From Jeotgalicoccus halotolerans (lineage in GTDB: Bacteria; Bacillota; Bacilli; Staphylococcales; Salinicoccaceae), in the NCBI RefSeq assembly GCF_003387165.1, contig NZ_QUMW01000009.1:496001-560000 (forward strand): DNA of 64,000 nt, given 5' to 3'. Each line of letters opens with the position of its first letter. Positions within the stretch are counted from its first letter, which is position 1. Under the pieces are notes generated by a model, which was not told the origin of the DNA, made no database searches, and saw nothing but the letters and a program-made list of their open reading frames with translations. Both the position numbers and the translations under genes were made by a program. Of the stretch, positions 20,998 through 30,775 are shown one piece after another.

Positions 20998-21609
20998 TTA
21001 TTCGCTTACTTTGACCATTGTCGGTCTGATGACACGGTCTTTTAATATATAACCTTTTTGGAATTCTTCAATCACAATATTACTCTCTGTATCAGACTCT
21101 TCGGTCATCACTGCCTGATGGAAGTTCGGATCGAATGGCTGGTTTAGAGCCTCAATTGCTTTAATCTCATGTTTTTCAAGTGTTTCAACAAGATTGTTGT
21201 ACACCATTTCAACCCCTTTGTGGAGAGCGTTGAAACTTTCATCTGTTCCTTTAATAGCGAGCGCACGTTCCAGATTATCGATTACCGGCAGCAAGTCTTC
21301 TGCAAACTTCTGATCTTTATACTTATTGTTCAGTTCAGTTTCCTGACGGTTGCGGCGTTTAAAGTTTTCAAACTCAGCATAGAGTTTCAAATACTTGTTC
21401 TCGCTTTCCTCAAGCTGCTCTTTCATAGAAAGAAGTTCGTCTTCTGCTGATGGTTCAGAGTTTTCTTCAGAAGTTTCCTCTGCTGATATCTCTTTTGCAG
21501 TATCCTCTGGTTTTGTGTTCTCTGTTTCAGTTTCTTCCTGCTTCTTTGTTTCTTCAGCAGCAGTTTCAGCAGTTTCGTCAACTTTTTCTTTTTCTTCTTC
21601 GTTAGTCAA
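20998..21609 (-). CDS. grpE: Nucleotide exchange factor GrpE
   Basis: A 203-aa GrpE. An acidic, disordered, Glu/Thr-rich N-terminal region (about 1-60) leads into the long coiled coil (NKYLKLYAEFENFKRRN) and a C-terminal beta domain (NPNFHQAV-type motif seen as DPNFHQAVM). TTG at 21609 is the likely start: AGGAGTG lies 6 bp upstream, and hrcA ends 3 bp before. Confidence 0.94.
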   Translation of the reverse strand: MTNEEEKEKVDETAETAAEETKKQEETETENTKPEDTAKEISAEETSEENSEPSAEDELLSMKEQLEESENKYLKLYAEFENFKRRNRQETELNNKYKDQKFAEDLLPVIDNLERALAIKGTDESFNALHKGVEMVYNNLVETLEKHEIKAIEALNQPFDPNFHQAVMTEESDTESNIVIEEFQKGYILKDRVIRPTMVKVSE

Positions 21610-21612
21610 TGC

Positions 21613-22581
21613 CTACACTCCTTTTTTAAATGAGTGGAGTAATTTAATAACATGTTTGTAGCCCATCAGTTCCGGGCCGACAACAATTAAATTACCACTC
21701 AGTCCAGCGTGGTCAAAATTAGTTGTAATGACTGAAAGTGATTTATAACTTTCATCCAGTTCATCACCGAAGTAAATATTCACATCGTTTGATGCGAGCT
21801 GCTCAACAGATTTATACAGCGCTTCCGATTCGATATCGCCGTATAAATGCTCGAGTGTTTCTACTTCGTTTCTCATGTCCTGCAGTAAATAATTAAAACC
21901 CGCATGACCAATCGTTCGTTTCTGCACTTCAACTGATGCCATAATTTGTGCAGTCACCTGGTCGTACAGATCTTTTATACCCGGCGGGACGTGAGGATTG
22001 TTCTTTAAGATGACACGGGTGTCGCCAATATTTTTATCGAGCAGCAGCTCGTTAAAAATATTGCTCAGTTTCTGGAAATCATCAATCGTTATATCACGGC
22101 CCATTTTAACAGGCATCTGCCTGACTGTTCCGCTGTTTAATACGATAATAGCAATGCTTGCAGTATCAGTCAGCGGAGTTATATAAAGACCTTTAACAGT
22201 TTCATTATCCGCTGTGAGCGACACCTGAGTTAAATACTTCGTCCTGTCGCTGATTGTCAGTGCAAGTTCATCGGTTAAATTCTCCAGATTGTCCGTGTCA
22301 GAAAAAAGCTCAAAGGACTTTGCCGGTGATTGTTCAATATTCAGTTTAAGTTCTTCGATGTAAAATTTCAGTGCTTTTCTCGAGGGCACACGTCCGGATG
22401 ACGTATGCGTCTTAATTAAAAAGCCTTCTTTTTCAAGTGCAGCCATTTCATTTCTGATCGTCGCGCTTGAAACATCGAAATTATATTTGTCCAGTAAATA
22501 TTTAGAACTGATAGGTGTCATTACATTTAAGAAATCATCTACGATAAATGTAAGTATGATTTCCTGCCTTTCTGTCAGCAA
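21613..22581 (-). CDS. hrcA: Heat-inducible repressor HrcA
   Basis: A 322-aa repressor that binds CIRCE and is kept active by GroEL. The N-terminal winged helix (TERQEIILTFIVDDFL ... VSSATIRNEMAALEKEGFL in parts) is followed by the HrcA dimer and GAF-like domains. The start is TTG at 22581 with GAGGTGA upstream. The CIRCE at 22594-22620 sits just before the ribosome site, so the operon is autoregulated. Confidence 0.96.
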   Translation of the reverse strand: MLTERQEIILTFIVDDFLNVMTPISSKYLLDKYNFDVSSATIRNEMAALEKEGFLIKTHTSSGRVPSRKALKFYIEELKLNIEQSPAKSFELFSDTDNLENLTDELALTISDRTKYLTQVSLTADNETVKGLYITPLTDTASIAIIVLNSGTVRQMPVKMGRDITIDDFQKLSNIFNELLLDKNIGDTRVILKNNPHVPPGIKDLYDQVTAQIMASVEVQKRTIGHAGFNYLLQDMRNEVETLEHLYGDIESEALYKSVEQLASNDVNIYFGDELDESYKSLSVITTNFDHAGLSGNLIVVGPELMGYKHVIKLLHSFKKGV

Positions 22582-22593
22582 AGAATCACCTCT

Positions 22594-22620
22594 TTAGCAC
22601 TCTTTCTTCCCAAGTGCTAA
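22594..22620 (-). promoter_or_regulatory. CIRCE operator of the hrcA operon
   Basis: TTAGCACTC, 9-bp spacer TTTCTTCCC, AAGTGCTAA. This matches the CIRCE consensus TTAGCACTC-N9-GAGTGCTAA at 17 of 18 arm positions. It is 12 bp upstream of the hrcA start codon and downstream of the promoter at 22625-22653. Confidence 0.95.
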
Positions 22621-22624
22621 TTAT

Positions 22625-22653
22625 AATTTATCAAATAGGTCAAAGAATGTCAA
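22625..22653 (-). promoter_or_regulatory. SigA promoter of the hrcA operon
   Basis: Minus-strand TTGACA (22648-22653), 17-bp spacer, TAAATT (22625-22630). The transcription start would fall within the CIRCE element, fitting repression by HrcA. Confidence 0.75.
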
Positions 22654-22674
22654 CAATTAAACACGCTTTCTTTT

Positions 22675-23787
22675 TTACAGTAAAAATTCTGCGAAAACAT
22701 CGTTGCCAATCATACGTCCCGCTTCGGTTAAGGATATATAACCGCTTCGTCTGTCCAGCAGTTTGCGTACTAATAGATTCTCAAGTACTTTGCCGTATAC
22801 CGCATCGACCGGGAGACCGTATTTTTCTTTAAAGCGCGCTTCCGAGACACCCTTGTTCAAACGCAGTCCCAAAAACATTTCCTCTTCAAACTTATCATTT
22901 TGAGTCAGTTTTAACTGTTCTTTAATGACGGAACCGTGCTCGTTCATATTATTAATATAATGATTCACCGGTTTTATATTGTAGTATCTGGATTCCCCTG
23001 TGTAGCCGTGACTCCCAGCGCCGGCACCGATATAGGGCTCGTTCAGCCAGTAAGTTTTATTATGCATCGACTCGAATTCACTCTTTGAAAAGTTCGATAT
23101 TTCATACTGAGGATAGCCGAGTGCATCAAGACCTCCGATGACTTTATCGTACTTCTCACCTTCTTCAAGACTTCCTGAAATACTCATCTTTCCCTGATTA
23201 ATCTTGTTGTAGAAAACAGTATGGGGCTCGATAATCAGCGAGTACCATGAAATATGTTTCGGCTTCAGCTCGCTGATATATTTCAGACTCATATCTATAT
23301 CATCAAACGTTTCCCCCGGGAGATTATACATCAGATCGAGCGAGTAATTTGTCAGACCGATTTTCTCCAAGTGATTAATACTGTTAAAGATATCATCGAA
23401 ATTATGAGTCCTGCCGAGAACTTTTAAGAGATCGTTATTAAATGTCTGCACGCCTAAGCTTACCCGGTTCACGCCGTAGTTATACAGGACATCGAGTTTT
23501 TCTGATGTCAGTTCGTCGGGATTCGCCTCAAAAGTAAATTCATCCGTTACAGTAAAATGTTCAGTCATAAATTTTAAGAGACGGTCAAGCTGTCTGACAG
23601 TCAGCGCAGTCGGTGTCCCGCCGCCGACGTATATCGTTTTAAGCGTCTGTTCCTTGTAAGAACCGAGCTCACTGATGAGTGCCGTAATATATTCATCTAC
23701 CGGCTGGTTTTTAATCAGCACCTTATTGAAGTCGCAATAAGTGCAGATTCGGTTGCAGAATGGGATATGGACATACATGCTATCCAT
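22675..23787 (-). CDS. hemW: Radical SAM haem chaperone HemW
   Basis: A 370-aa radical SAM protein with C11-x3-C15-x2-C18 (CNRICTYCDF) and the GGGTPT motif. HemW binds haem and hands it to respiratory proteins; older annotations call it oxygen-independent coproporphyrinogen III oxidase, but the HemN-specific extra N-terminal part is absent. It lies between lepA and hrcA as in Bacillus. AGGAGG precedes the ATG. Confidence 0.94.
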   Translation of the reverse strand: MDSMYVHIPFCNRICTYCDFNKVLIKNQPVDEYITALISELGSYKEQTLKTIYVGGGTPTALTVRQLDRLLKFMTEHFTVTDEFTFEANPDELTSEKLDVLYNYGVNRVSLGVQTFNNDLLKVLGRTHNFDDIFNSINHLEKIGLTNYSLDLMYNLPGETFDDIDMSLKYISELKPKHISWYSLIIEPHTVFYNKINQGKMSISGSLEEGEKYDKVIGGLDALGYPQYEISNFSKSEFESMHNKTYWLNEPYIGAGAGSHGYTGESRYYNIKPVNHYINNMNEHGSVIKEQLKLTQNDKFEEEMFLGLRLNKGVSEARFKEKYGLPVDAVYGKVLENLLVRKLLDRRSGYISLTEAGRMIGNDVFAEFLL

Positions 23788-23805
23788 TAAATTCCTCCTA
23801 AAATT

Positions 23806-23833
23806 AGAGGAGAAATCAAATGATTTCTCCTCT
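23806..23833 (-). terminator. Hairpin after lepA
   Basis: AGAGGAGAAATCA and TGATTTCTCCTCT form a 13-bp stem, then AATTTT on the minus strand. It lies 8 bp after lepA and just before the hemW ribosome site; the T-run is weak. Confidence 0.6.
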
Positions 23834-23841
23834 TGGTGTTG

Positions 23842-25665
23842 TTAATCTTCATCCATTTTTAAGACGGCGAGGAAAGCTTCCTGCGGTATTTCAACGTTCC
23901 CTACCGCTTTCATCTTCTTCTTACCTTCTTTTTGTTTCTCTAATAATTTCTTCTTACGCGATATATCTCCGCCGTAACATTTAGAAAGTACGTTTTTACC
24001 CATCGATTTAATGTTTGTTCTCGACACAATTTTTTGTCCGATTGCTGCCTGAATAGGTACTTCGAACTGCTGTCTCGGGATGATGTTTTTCAGTTTTTCA
24101 ACGATTGCTTTGCCGCGCTCATAAGCAAAATCCCTGTGCACGATAAAACTCAGTGCATCCACTTTTTCTGCGTTCAAGAGAATATCCATCTTCACCAGTT
24201 TCGATTCCTTGTAGCCGATTAAGTCGTAATCTAAGGATGCGTAACCTTTTGTGTGAGATTTAAGCTGATCGAAGAAATCGAAGACAATTTCCGATAAAGG
24301 AATTTCATAGATGATATTCACACGCACATCATCGAGGTAATCCATCGTTAAAAAGTTGCCGCGTTTTTTCTGGCACAATTCCATAACAGCACCGACGTAA
24401 TCGTTCGGCACCATAATCTGCGCTTTAACGTAAGGTTCCTGGATGCGTTCAGTCTTTTGCGGATCCGGCATCTGCGCCGGGTTGTCAACACTGACCGTTG
24501 TGCCGTCGGTTAACTCGACGCTGTATATAACAGAAGGTGCTGTCGCAATTAGATCAATACCGAATTCTCTTTCGATACGCTCCTGGACAATTTCCATATG
24601 AAGCAGTCCGAGGAAACCTGTACGGAAACCGAAGCCTAATGCCTGGGATGTCTCCGGTTCATACTGCAGCGAAGAGTCATTCAGTTCAAGCTTTTCAAGT
24701 GCTTCGCGCAAATCGTTATATTTTGAAGAGTCGATCGGATACATTCCGCAGAAAACCATCGGATTCATTTTCTTATAACCTTGCAGCGGTTCTGACGCCG
24801 GATTTTCCGCTCCGGTAATCGTATCTCCGACCATAGAATCGCCGACTTTCTTAATCGATGCTGATATATAACCTACATCTCCTACTGTCAGTTCATCTAC
24901 AGCGAGCTGTTTCGGCGTGTTGATGCCGACTTCATTCACTTCAAAATCCTTGCCGGAAGACATCATGCGGATTTTATCGCCAGCCTTAACAGTTCCATCT
25001 ACAATTCTAATCGACGAAATAACACCGCGGTACGGATCAAAGACAGAGTCAAAAATCAGAGCTTTCAGGGGTGCTTCCGGATTGCCGTCAGGTGCAGGAA
25101 CATCTTTTACTATACGTTCAAGAATTTCTTCGATACCGATATTTGCTTTTGCAGAAGCATAAATCGAATCTTCCGCGGGAAGTCCTATTACATCTTCTAT
25201 CTCTGCTGCGACTCTGTCAGGATCTGCAGCAGGCAAATCGATTTTATTAACGACCGGAATCAATTCCAAATCATTGTCTAGGGCAAGGTAAACGTTTGCC
25301 AGCGTCTGAGCTTCAATACCCTGGGCTGCATCGACAACTAGAATTGCCCCTTCACAGGCTGCAAGCGAGCGCGATACTTCATAAGTGAAGTCGACGTGCC
25401 CCGGTGTGTCAATCAGGTGGAAGGTATACTCTTCCCCGTCTTCAGCTGTGTACTTTAAACGGACAGCATTCAGCTTTATCGTAATACCGCGTTCTCTTTC
25501 AAGATCCATCGAATCTAAAAGCTGCGCTTTCATATCGCGGCCTTCTACCGAGCGCGTATTTTCCAGTAACCTATCAGCCAAAGATGACTTGCCGTGATCT
25601 ATATGAGCAATGATAGAGAAGTTCCTTATATTTTCCTGCCTTTTCAAACGTTCCATATTGTTCAT
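23842..25665 (-). CDS. lepA: Elongation factor 4 (LepA)
   Basis: A 607-aa translational GTPase related to EF-G. G1 is [14 protein letters not shown], with the switch motif [16 protein letters not shown] and NKIDLP. The C-terminal LepA-specific domain ([20 protein letters not shown] in parts, near residues 565-590) replaces EF-G domain IV. Length is normal. Confidence 0.97.
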   Translation of the reverse strand: MNNMERLKRQENIRNFSIIAHIDHGKSSLADRLLENTRSVEGRDMKAQLLDSMDLERERGITIKLNAVRLKYTAEDGEEYTFHLIDTPGHVDFTYEVSRSLAACEGAILVVDAAQGIEAQTLANVYLALDNDLELIPVVNKIDLPAADPDRVAAEIEDVIGLPAEDSIYASAKANIGIEEILERIVKDVPAPDGNPEAPLKALIFDSVFDPYRGVISSIRIVDGTVKAGDKIRMMSSGKDFEVNEVGINTPKQLAVDELTVGDVGYISASIKKVGDSMVGDTITGAENPASEPLQGYKKMNPMVFCGMYPIDSSKYNDLREALEKLELNDSSLQYEPETSQALGFGFRTGFLGLLHMEIVQERIEREFGIDLIATAPSVIYSVELTDGTTVSVDNPAQMPDPQKTERIQEPYVKAQIMVPNDYVGAVMELCQKKRGNFLTMDYLDDVRVNIIYEIPLSEIVFDFFDQLKSHTKGYASLDYDLIGYKESKLVKMDILLNAEKVDALSFIVHRDFAYERGKAIVEKLKNIIPRQQFEVPIQAAIGQKIVSRTNIKSMGKNVLSKCYGGDISRKKKLLEKQKEGKKKMKAVGNVEIPQEAFLAVLKMDED

Positions 25666-25748
25666 TTAAAATCCAACTCTCTTCATGTTTACAATGTTAT
25701 AATTATATCAATGCAGAGAACTAACTTCAATTCATTTCGGATTGATTA

Positions 25749-25777
25749 TTGCATAATAAGCTTATATTTGATAAAAT
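25749..25777 (+). promoter_or_regulatory. SigA promoter of rpsT
   Basis: TTGCAT (25749-25754), 17-bp spacer, TAAAAT (25772-25777). A leader of about 43 bp separates the expected start site from the rpsT ATG. Confidence 0.75.
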
Positions 25778-25826
25778 ATCTGTTGTTGCAATAAAAGTTG
25801 TACAACTTTATGTCGGAGGTGACATT

Positions 25827-26072
25827 ATGCCTAATATTAAATCATCGATTAAACGTGTTAGAACTAACGAATCTGCTCAGAATCTTAATATTGCTCAGAA
25901 AAACGCTATGCGTACAGCAGTTAAACAAGCTGAAGCTGCTAAGAGTGAAAATGCTGAGAATCAAGCTGAGTTAGTTTCTAAAGCTGTCAAACTTGTTGAC
26001 AAAGCTTCTAAACGCAATCAAATTCATGCTAACAAAGCAAGCCGTCTTAAATCAAAATTAATGGCTAACTAA
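25827..26072 (+). CDS. rpsT: 30S ribosomal protein bS20
   Basis: An 81-aa basic helical protein (MPNIKSSIKRVRTNESAQ ... KASRLKSKLMAN) that binds 16S rRNA early in 30S assembly. The ATG at 25827 has GGAGGT upstream. It stands alone on the plus strand between lepA and holA with its own promoter and terminator. Confidence 0.97.
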   Translation: MPNIKSSIKRVRTNESAQNLNIAQKNAMRTAVKQAEAAKSENAENQAELVSKAVKLVDKASKRNQIHANKASRLKSKLMAN

Positions 26073-26075
26073 TAA

Positions 26076-26101
26076 AAAAACCTTCTTTATGAAGGTTTTT
26101 T
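26076..26101. terminator. Bidirectional terminator of rpsT and holA
   Basis: AAAAACCTTC, loop TTTAT, GAAGGTTTTTT; T-runs on both strands, between the convergent rpsT and holA stop codons. Confidence 0.9.
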
Positions 26102-26120
26102 TATTTTTGTCTTTTTAGCT

Positions 26121-27083
26121 TTATATTTCCAGTATAAATAATTCAAACAGTGCATTCCGGTCTAAATAACTGGATTTAAACTTATAGTCTATATCGCGGC
26201 AGACAATCATTTTTTTTAAGAGTGAATCTAGCGGATATTTTCTAGTATGTCTGAGTGCAAGTTTAACACGGTACGGATGGACTTTCAGCGCTCTTGCTAT
26301 ATTATCTTCCTGATACCCTTCCCCGTTTAAAATTTTCACCTGATACAGCAGCCTGAACTGTCCGATGACAAGATGGAGCAGTTTCATAGGTTCTTCTTTT
26401 TGCAGAATCAATTCTCTTGCGAGTCTGACAGCTTTTTGTTTTTCATTTTTTAAAATAAAATCCGTGAGCAGAAAAACGTTCTGTTCCAGTGAAACACTGA
26501 CAACTTCTTCAATATCCTCAGTCGTAATATTCCCTTCTGCATACAGCACCAGTTTCGTCACTTCATTATGTACAGCTTCATATTTATAACTTGTTTTTTC
26601 AAGCAGCATATTCAAGGCTTCCGTGGGTATCTCGAGACCGTTCTGGTCGAAAACCGAGCGGACATAGTTCGTAAGCTCACTCTCATTCATTTCGTTAATT
26701 TCAATCAGTGTGCCACGCTCAGTGATTAATTTCGTTACCTTTTTTCTTTTATCCAGCTTTTCTGAAAGCACTGTAAATATGATGAGCGTGTCATCACTTT
26801 TATTTTTAAGGTAATCAATCAAAAGATCGATATTGTGGGTTACTGAGGTGCCTGATTTCTGAGCGGTAAAAAGAATCGCCTCTTCGACGACAATCACTTT
26901 TCTGTCAGCGAGAAAAGGAAGAGTCTGGGCCTCCTCTATAATTTGTTCAACTGGTGTTTCTTTAAAATTAAGTGTTGTATAGTTAAAATCGTCGAGAGCT
27001 CCGACATACTCTTTAGCAATACTTTTGATTTTATCTTCTATGCGGATAATATTAGTGCCATACAGAAGTTGCAGCAATTCCAT
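26121..27083 (-). CDS. holA: DNA polymerase III delta subunit HolA
   Basis: A 320-aa clamp-loader delta subunit. The N-terminal AAA+-like fold lacks a functional P-loop, as is normal for delta. YqeN-type sequence is recognised, including FLADRKVIVVEEA and LILQKEEPMKLLHLVIGQFRLL. It lies between rpsT and the com operon as in Bacillus yqeN. Confidence 0.92.
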   Translation of the reverse strand: MELLQLLYGTNIIRIEDKIKSIAKEYVGALDDFNYTTLNFKETPVEQIIEEAQTLPFLADRKVIVVEEAILFTAQKSGTSVTHNIDLLIDYLKNKSDDTLIIFTVLSEKLDKRKKVTKLITERGTLIEINEMNESELTNYVRSVFDQNGLEIPTEALNMLLEKTSYKYEAVHNEVTKLVLYAEGNITTEDIEEVVSVSLEQNVFLLTDFILKNEKQKAVRLARELILQKEEPMKLLHLVIGQFRLLYQVKILNGEGYQEDNIARALKVHPYRVKLALRHTRKYPLDSLLKKMIVCRDIDYKFKSSYLDRNALFELFILEI

Positions 27084-27172
27084 AAATAATGCTCCTTAAA
27101 GTTTATAAATCTATTATAGCTTTTTAATTAAATTTAGCCTATACTGTAAGTAAGTGTTTAGGGGGTAATTAC

Positions 27173-27307
27173 ATGAATAAGTTTGAGAAAAATGTTCAGT
27201 CAAAAAATAATGACGTTATCGATGCTGGTCTTGCTTTTATAGTTGGATTTGTGGCATTTACTGTAATTTATGTTATTCCACAAGTATTCGCTATCGTTGC
27301 AGGATAA
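27173..27307 (+). CDS. yqzM: YqzM-family small membrane protein
   Basis: A 44-aa ORF read from sequence (MNKFEKNVQSKNNDVIDAG, then one hydrophobic segment of about 22 residues). The N-terminus FEKNVQSKxND matches Bacillus YqzM, also located opposite comEC. AGGGGGT lies 8 bp before the ATG, and a terminator follows. Function is unknown. Confidence 0.85.
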   Translation: MNKFEKNVQSKNNDVIDAGLAFIVGFVAFTVIYVIPQVFAIVAG

Positions 27308-27316
27308 GCAGTCAGT

Positions 27317-29572
27317 TTACTCGGGCCGGGTTTCCGGCTCTTTTTTTGTGTCTTTTTTCAGGCATTGTTCACTGTCCCCAAATTTTGAACGGATACATAT
27401 TGTATCATGATTTATACTAAACTCCACCATTCCCTTATCTTTCGTACTGATAATTCTGCTCCCGGCTAAATTTTCTATGACACTCACATGCGGATGTCCG
27501 TAACGGTTATTTACTCCCGCTGAAATCAAAGCAATTTCCGGTTCTACAGCATTGATAAATTCCTCTCCGCTCGATGTATCACTGCCGTGGTGACCCACTT
27601 TTAAAATATCACTTTCCAGATTATAGAGAGCTGTAAGTTCTGCTTCAGTTACAAGACCGATGTCACCTGTAAACATAATGCTGAAGCTGTTCAAGTGCGC
27701 TTTTAAGACGACGGACTGTTCATTGGAGTCAGGGGCGGCACCTGGCACAATCAGATGGTCAAAATGAATATTTCCGACAGAAAAATCCTCCATATCCCCG
27801 CTGTTTCTAATTAGCCCCCTGTGTTCGTAACTTACTGTTTTCAGCCAGTCATCGAATTTAACATCTCCTGTATTCATTATTATATTCCCCACATTCTTTT
27901 TACTGAGTATATTCAGAACTTCTCCGCTGTGGTCGAGATCCAGATGGCTGATGATAATTACATCGATAAAATCGACACCCTGTTCTTTTAAATAAGGCAG
28001 GAGTGTTTTATCGCTTAAATTAATCCGGTTCTCATCATGCTGGTATGTTCCGCCCGTATCGAGCAGCACTGTTTTCTTATTTTTGTGGTCCTGAATCACA
28101 AAGGCATCTCCCTGGCCGACATCGACCATTGTCAGCGTAAAATCCTTGTTTAAATGCTGCTGGCTCAAAAAGAGAACGAGCAGAAATACCAAAATACAGC
28201 TGATAATTTTTTTGATTTTGAATGCAAGAACATGTACAGACAGACGATATGTCAGAAACATCATTATAATAATACTCACATCCGGCAGATTTTTTACCGG
28301 AAACCGGTGTTTAAACGCCCCGGCAAGATAATATATACTGTCTTTCATCAAGGTGTAAAGAAAGTGGTACAGCATATCGATTGCAGGAGGTACATGGAAA
28401 AACAAAAGAATATTATAAACTATCACACTCGGAAAAATTATAAATGAAAACAAGGGTACGAAAAATATGTTCAATATAAGGCCGCTGATGCTGATTTCAT
28501 TAAAATTTATAAGAACGATAACTAAAGTCGACAGCTCGCTGATTACTGTAATAAGAATAAGCTGAACCAGATTGGCACAGTTCATAAATAAGGGGCGGGC
28601 CAGCAGAATAAAATAAGTAGTGACATACGACAGCTGAAAACCGGCATGGTAAATGACATAGGGATTAATTATAAGCTGAATCAGAGCACTTAATGAAATG
28701 ATGGCAAGATAAGGTTTTTGTTTGAAAAATGAACAGATAAGAAGCAACACTCCCATAAATACAGCACGGAGTACGCTCGGCGAGAAGAAATTCAAAAATA
28801 GAAAGAAGATAAGAGATATTATAATAATGACTTTAATCATATTTACAGGCAGCCGGAAAAACTTTAGAACCCCGAATATTACAGCACTTAAAAAAGCGAC
28901 ATGGGTTCCGGAAATGACATACAGATGGTAAATCCCGAGCTTCTGCAGTGCATCAAAAAATTCCGGGCTGATATAGTTTTTATTGCCGACTGAAAGTGTC
29001 AGTATGTCGAATTTATAATCATGTAAAGAAGAATCCAGCACTTTTGACATATACTTGTAGCGGATTAAAGAAAATTTTTGCGAGAAAGTCAGACTGCCGG
29101 ATTCGCATTTTAAAGTAGCTGCATCATTCAAATATATCCTGCCGGACAGTTCATTAATTCTCAATGTCTGCTGTCCGTCATTTTTAATAAAGTTACGCTG
29201 TTCCTGAGGAAGTGATACGGGCAGACTGCCTGTGCAGATGTCCCCTATTCGAAGCGCAGCACTTCCCGCTTCGTCATACATCTCATAAGTCCTGTCATCA
29301 CTCGTTACGATGTAATGCAGACTGTCAGTGTAATATTTATAATCTTCTATCACAATTTGAGACAGCGTACTCGGAGAGAAGCCCGGAGCTTCTCCTGAAT
29401 AAATAAACGCAGCAGCTGCCGCGCTAAGAGATAAACTGATTTTAAACCACAGACTCCGTCCTTTTAAATAACTACTGTACAGTAAAATCGCATAAAAAAA
29501 TAAGCCCGTCAAGGGGCTTATAATTATCGTGCATCCAGTAATAATCGATATCAAAAAATAAAATAAAGTCAT
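27317..29572 (-). CDS. comEC: DNA uptake channel protein ComEC
   Basis: A 751-aa polytopic membrane protein for translocating single-stranded DNA during transformation. An N-terminal membrane and OB-like domain (about 1-170), the Competence membrane domain (about 180-460; ISGTHVAFLSAVIFG), and a C-terminal metallo-beta-lactamase domain (about 480-735; VDVGQGDAFVI, SHLDLDHSGE, KVGHHGSDTS) are visible. It is intact. The start overlaps the comEB stop. Confidence 0.95.
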   Translation of the reverse strand: MTLFYFLISIITGCTIIISPLTGLFFYAILLYSSYLKGRSLWFKISLSLSAAAAAFIYSGEAPGFSPSTLSQIVIEDYKYYTDSLHYIVTSDDRTYEMYDEAGSAALRIGDICTGSLPVSLPQEQRNFIKNDGQQTLRINELSGRIYLNDAATLKCESGSLTFSQKFSLIRYKYMSKVLDSSLHDYKFDILTLSVGNKNYISPEFFDALQKLGIYHLYVISGTHVAFLSAVIFGVLKFFRLPVNMIKVIIIISLIFFLFLNFFSPSVLRAVFMGVLLLICSFFKQKPYLAIISLSALIQLIINPYVIYHAGFQLSYVTTYFILLARPLFMNCANLVQLILITVISELSTLVIVLINFNEISISGLILNIFFVPLFSFIIFPSVIVYNILLFFHVPPAIDMLYHFLYTLMKDSIYYLAGAFKHRFPVKNLPDVSIIIMMFLTYRLSVHVLAFKIKKIISCILVFLLVLFLSQQHLNKDFTLTMVDVGQGDAFVIQDHKNKKTVLLDTGGTYQHDENRINLSDKTLLPYLKEQGVDFIDVIIISHLDLDHSGEVLNILSKKNVGNIIMNTGDVKFDDWLKTVSYEHRGLIRNSGDMEDFSVGNIHFDHLIVPGAAPDSNEQSVVLKAHLNSFSIMFTGDIGLVTEAELTALYNLESDILKVGHHGSDTSSGEEFINAVEPEIALISAGVNNRYGHPHVSVIENLAGSRIISTKDKGMVEFSINHDTICIRSKFGDSEQCLKKDTKKEPETRPE
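27323..27347 (+). terminator. Terminator of yqzM
   Basis: GGGCCGG, loop GTTT, CCGGCTC and a run of seven T. It overlaps the 3' end of comEC. Confidence 0.8.
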
Positions 29573-30030
29573 TATATTGACTCGAAATACATATTCACTT
29601 TTTTACTGTCGAGTTCGACCAGTTCATAGTGTACATTATTTTTATCCAACAATTCAAGCGCATACGGATGATTTTTATAATCGGCCCGATAATATATATT
29701 TTTAATACCTGCCTGAATTAGTGATTTTGTACAATGCACACACGGAAAGTGAGTGACATAGACCGAAGCGCCTTCTGTCGACACACCGAACTTCGAGCAT
29801 TGGAGCAGTCCGTTAATCTCTGCGTGGATAGTTCTGATGCAGTGACCGTCCTCTACGTAGCATCCTTCATCCACACAATGCACCTCGCCGGATACAGAGC
29901 CGTTGTAGCCTCCTGCGATGATCCGGTTATCTTTAACGATGGTTGCGCCGACGCTGAGACGTTCACATGTCGACCGGAGCGACAGCAGCATTGCTTGCGC
30001 CATAAAATATTCATGCCAGTTGATTCGCAT
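29572..30030 (-). CDS. comEB: ComEB, deoxycytidylate deaminase family
   Basis: A 152-aa zinc-dependent dCMP deaminase. The active site is H69-A-E71 with C97 and C100 (FPCVHC). It converts dCMP to dUMP for thymidylate synthesis. Despite its place in the com operon, Bacillus comEB is dispensable for transformation. Confidence 0.93.
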   Translation of the reverse strand: MRINWHEYFMAQAMLLSLRSTCERLSVGATIVKDNRIIAGGYNGSVSGEVHCVDEGCYVEDGHCIRTIHAEINGLLQCSKFGVSTEGASVYVTHFPCVHCTKSLIQAGIKNIYYRADYKNHPYALELLDKNNVHYELVELDSKKVNMYFESI

Positions 30031-30039
30031 AGTGCCACC

Positions 30040-30669
30040 TCAGTTTATAGTAATATACGGTTTTAGATTTTCGAACGTTTTGTCGCCGATACCGGGTATA
30101 TTTTTTAAGTCCTCAAGAGTACTGAACAGCCCCTGTTCTTCCCGGTAAGTAATAATCGCCTGGGCTTTTTTCTCGCCAATGCCGTTCAAGGTTGTCAGTT
30201 CTGCAATGCCCGCAGTATTAATATTAACGAGTTCACGTTCACTCCCGGCATCTGATACTCCGCTTCCTGAAAATAAATCTGCCGTCGTCTCTTCTGTTTC
30301 CCCTTCAAAGGGAACGTAGATTACCATTTCATCGGCAAGTTTGGCAGACTGATTTACCGTCGCAAGATCTGCCTTATCAGTAAGACCGGTAATATCAAGA
30401 ACATTTTTAACCCTCGCATCGATAGGCAGTTCGTACACGCCTGGAAGTTTAACTGCACCTTTTACTTCAACAAACAGCGTCGAAGAAAGTACTGCTGTTT
30501 CTTCTTTAGACTCTTCTGCCGGCAGTTCTTCGTCAGCTGAAGGCTCAAAACTAAAAGTTTCTTCTGGTGCTGCAAAGCTCGTGACTGCAAAGTAAACAAT
30601 TATTGCGAGTCCTATCAGAATACCCGCTGCGTAAAACTTGTACTGTTCAAAAAAGGATTTGATATCCAT
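30040..30669 (-). CDS. comEA: Competence DNA receptor ComEA
   Basis: About 209 aa: one N-terminal membrane anchor (about residues 13-33), an acidic linker, an SLBB/soluble-ligand beta-grasp domain (FVEVKGAVKLPGVYELP) and a C-terminal double helix-hairpin-helix that binds double-stranded DNA (VNINTAGIAELTTLNGIGEKKAQAI as separate motifs). Two adjacent ATG codons (30672, 30669) follow GGAGGGG; an earlier ATG (30684) contains that SD. Operon order comEA-comEB-comEC is canonical. Confidence 0.93.
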   Translation of the reverse strand: MDIKSFFEQYKFYAAGILIGLAIIVYFAVTSFAAPEETFSFEPSADEELPAEESKEETAVLSSTLFVEVKGAVKLPGVYELPIDARVKNVLDITGLTDKADLATVNQSAKLADEMVIYVPFEGETEETTADLFSGSGVSDAGSERELVNINTAGIAELTTLNGIGEKKAQAIITYREEQGLFSTLEDLKNIPGIGDKTFENLKPYITIN

Positions 30670-30775
30670 CATTTTCCCCTCCATATAAATAACCTCTCAT
30701 ACTATATATAGGGAAAAACGGCGATTTATTTTTTTTTCGTACAAGTTAATTTATAAACCTGTAAAACTTTAAAAG

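Noticed and set aside
22675-23787. Coproporphyrinogen III dehydrogenase (HemN)
   Set aside because: The protein starts directly at the radical SAM core, lacks the HemN N-terminal extension, and is in the lepA-hrcA context of HemW.
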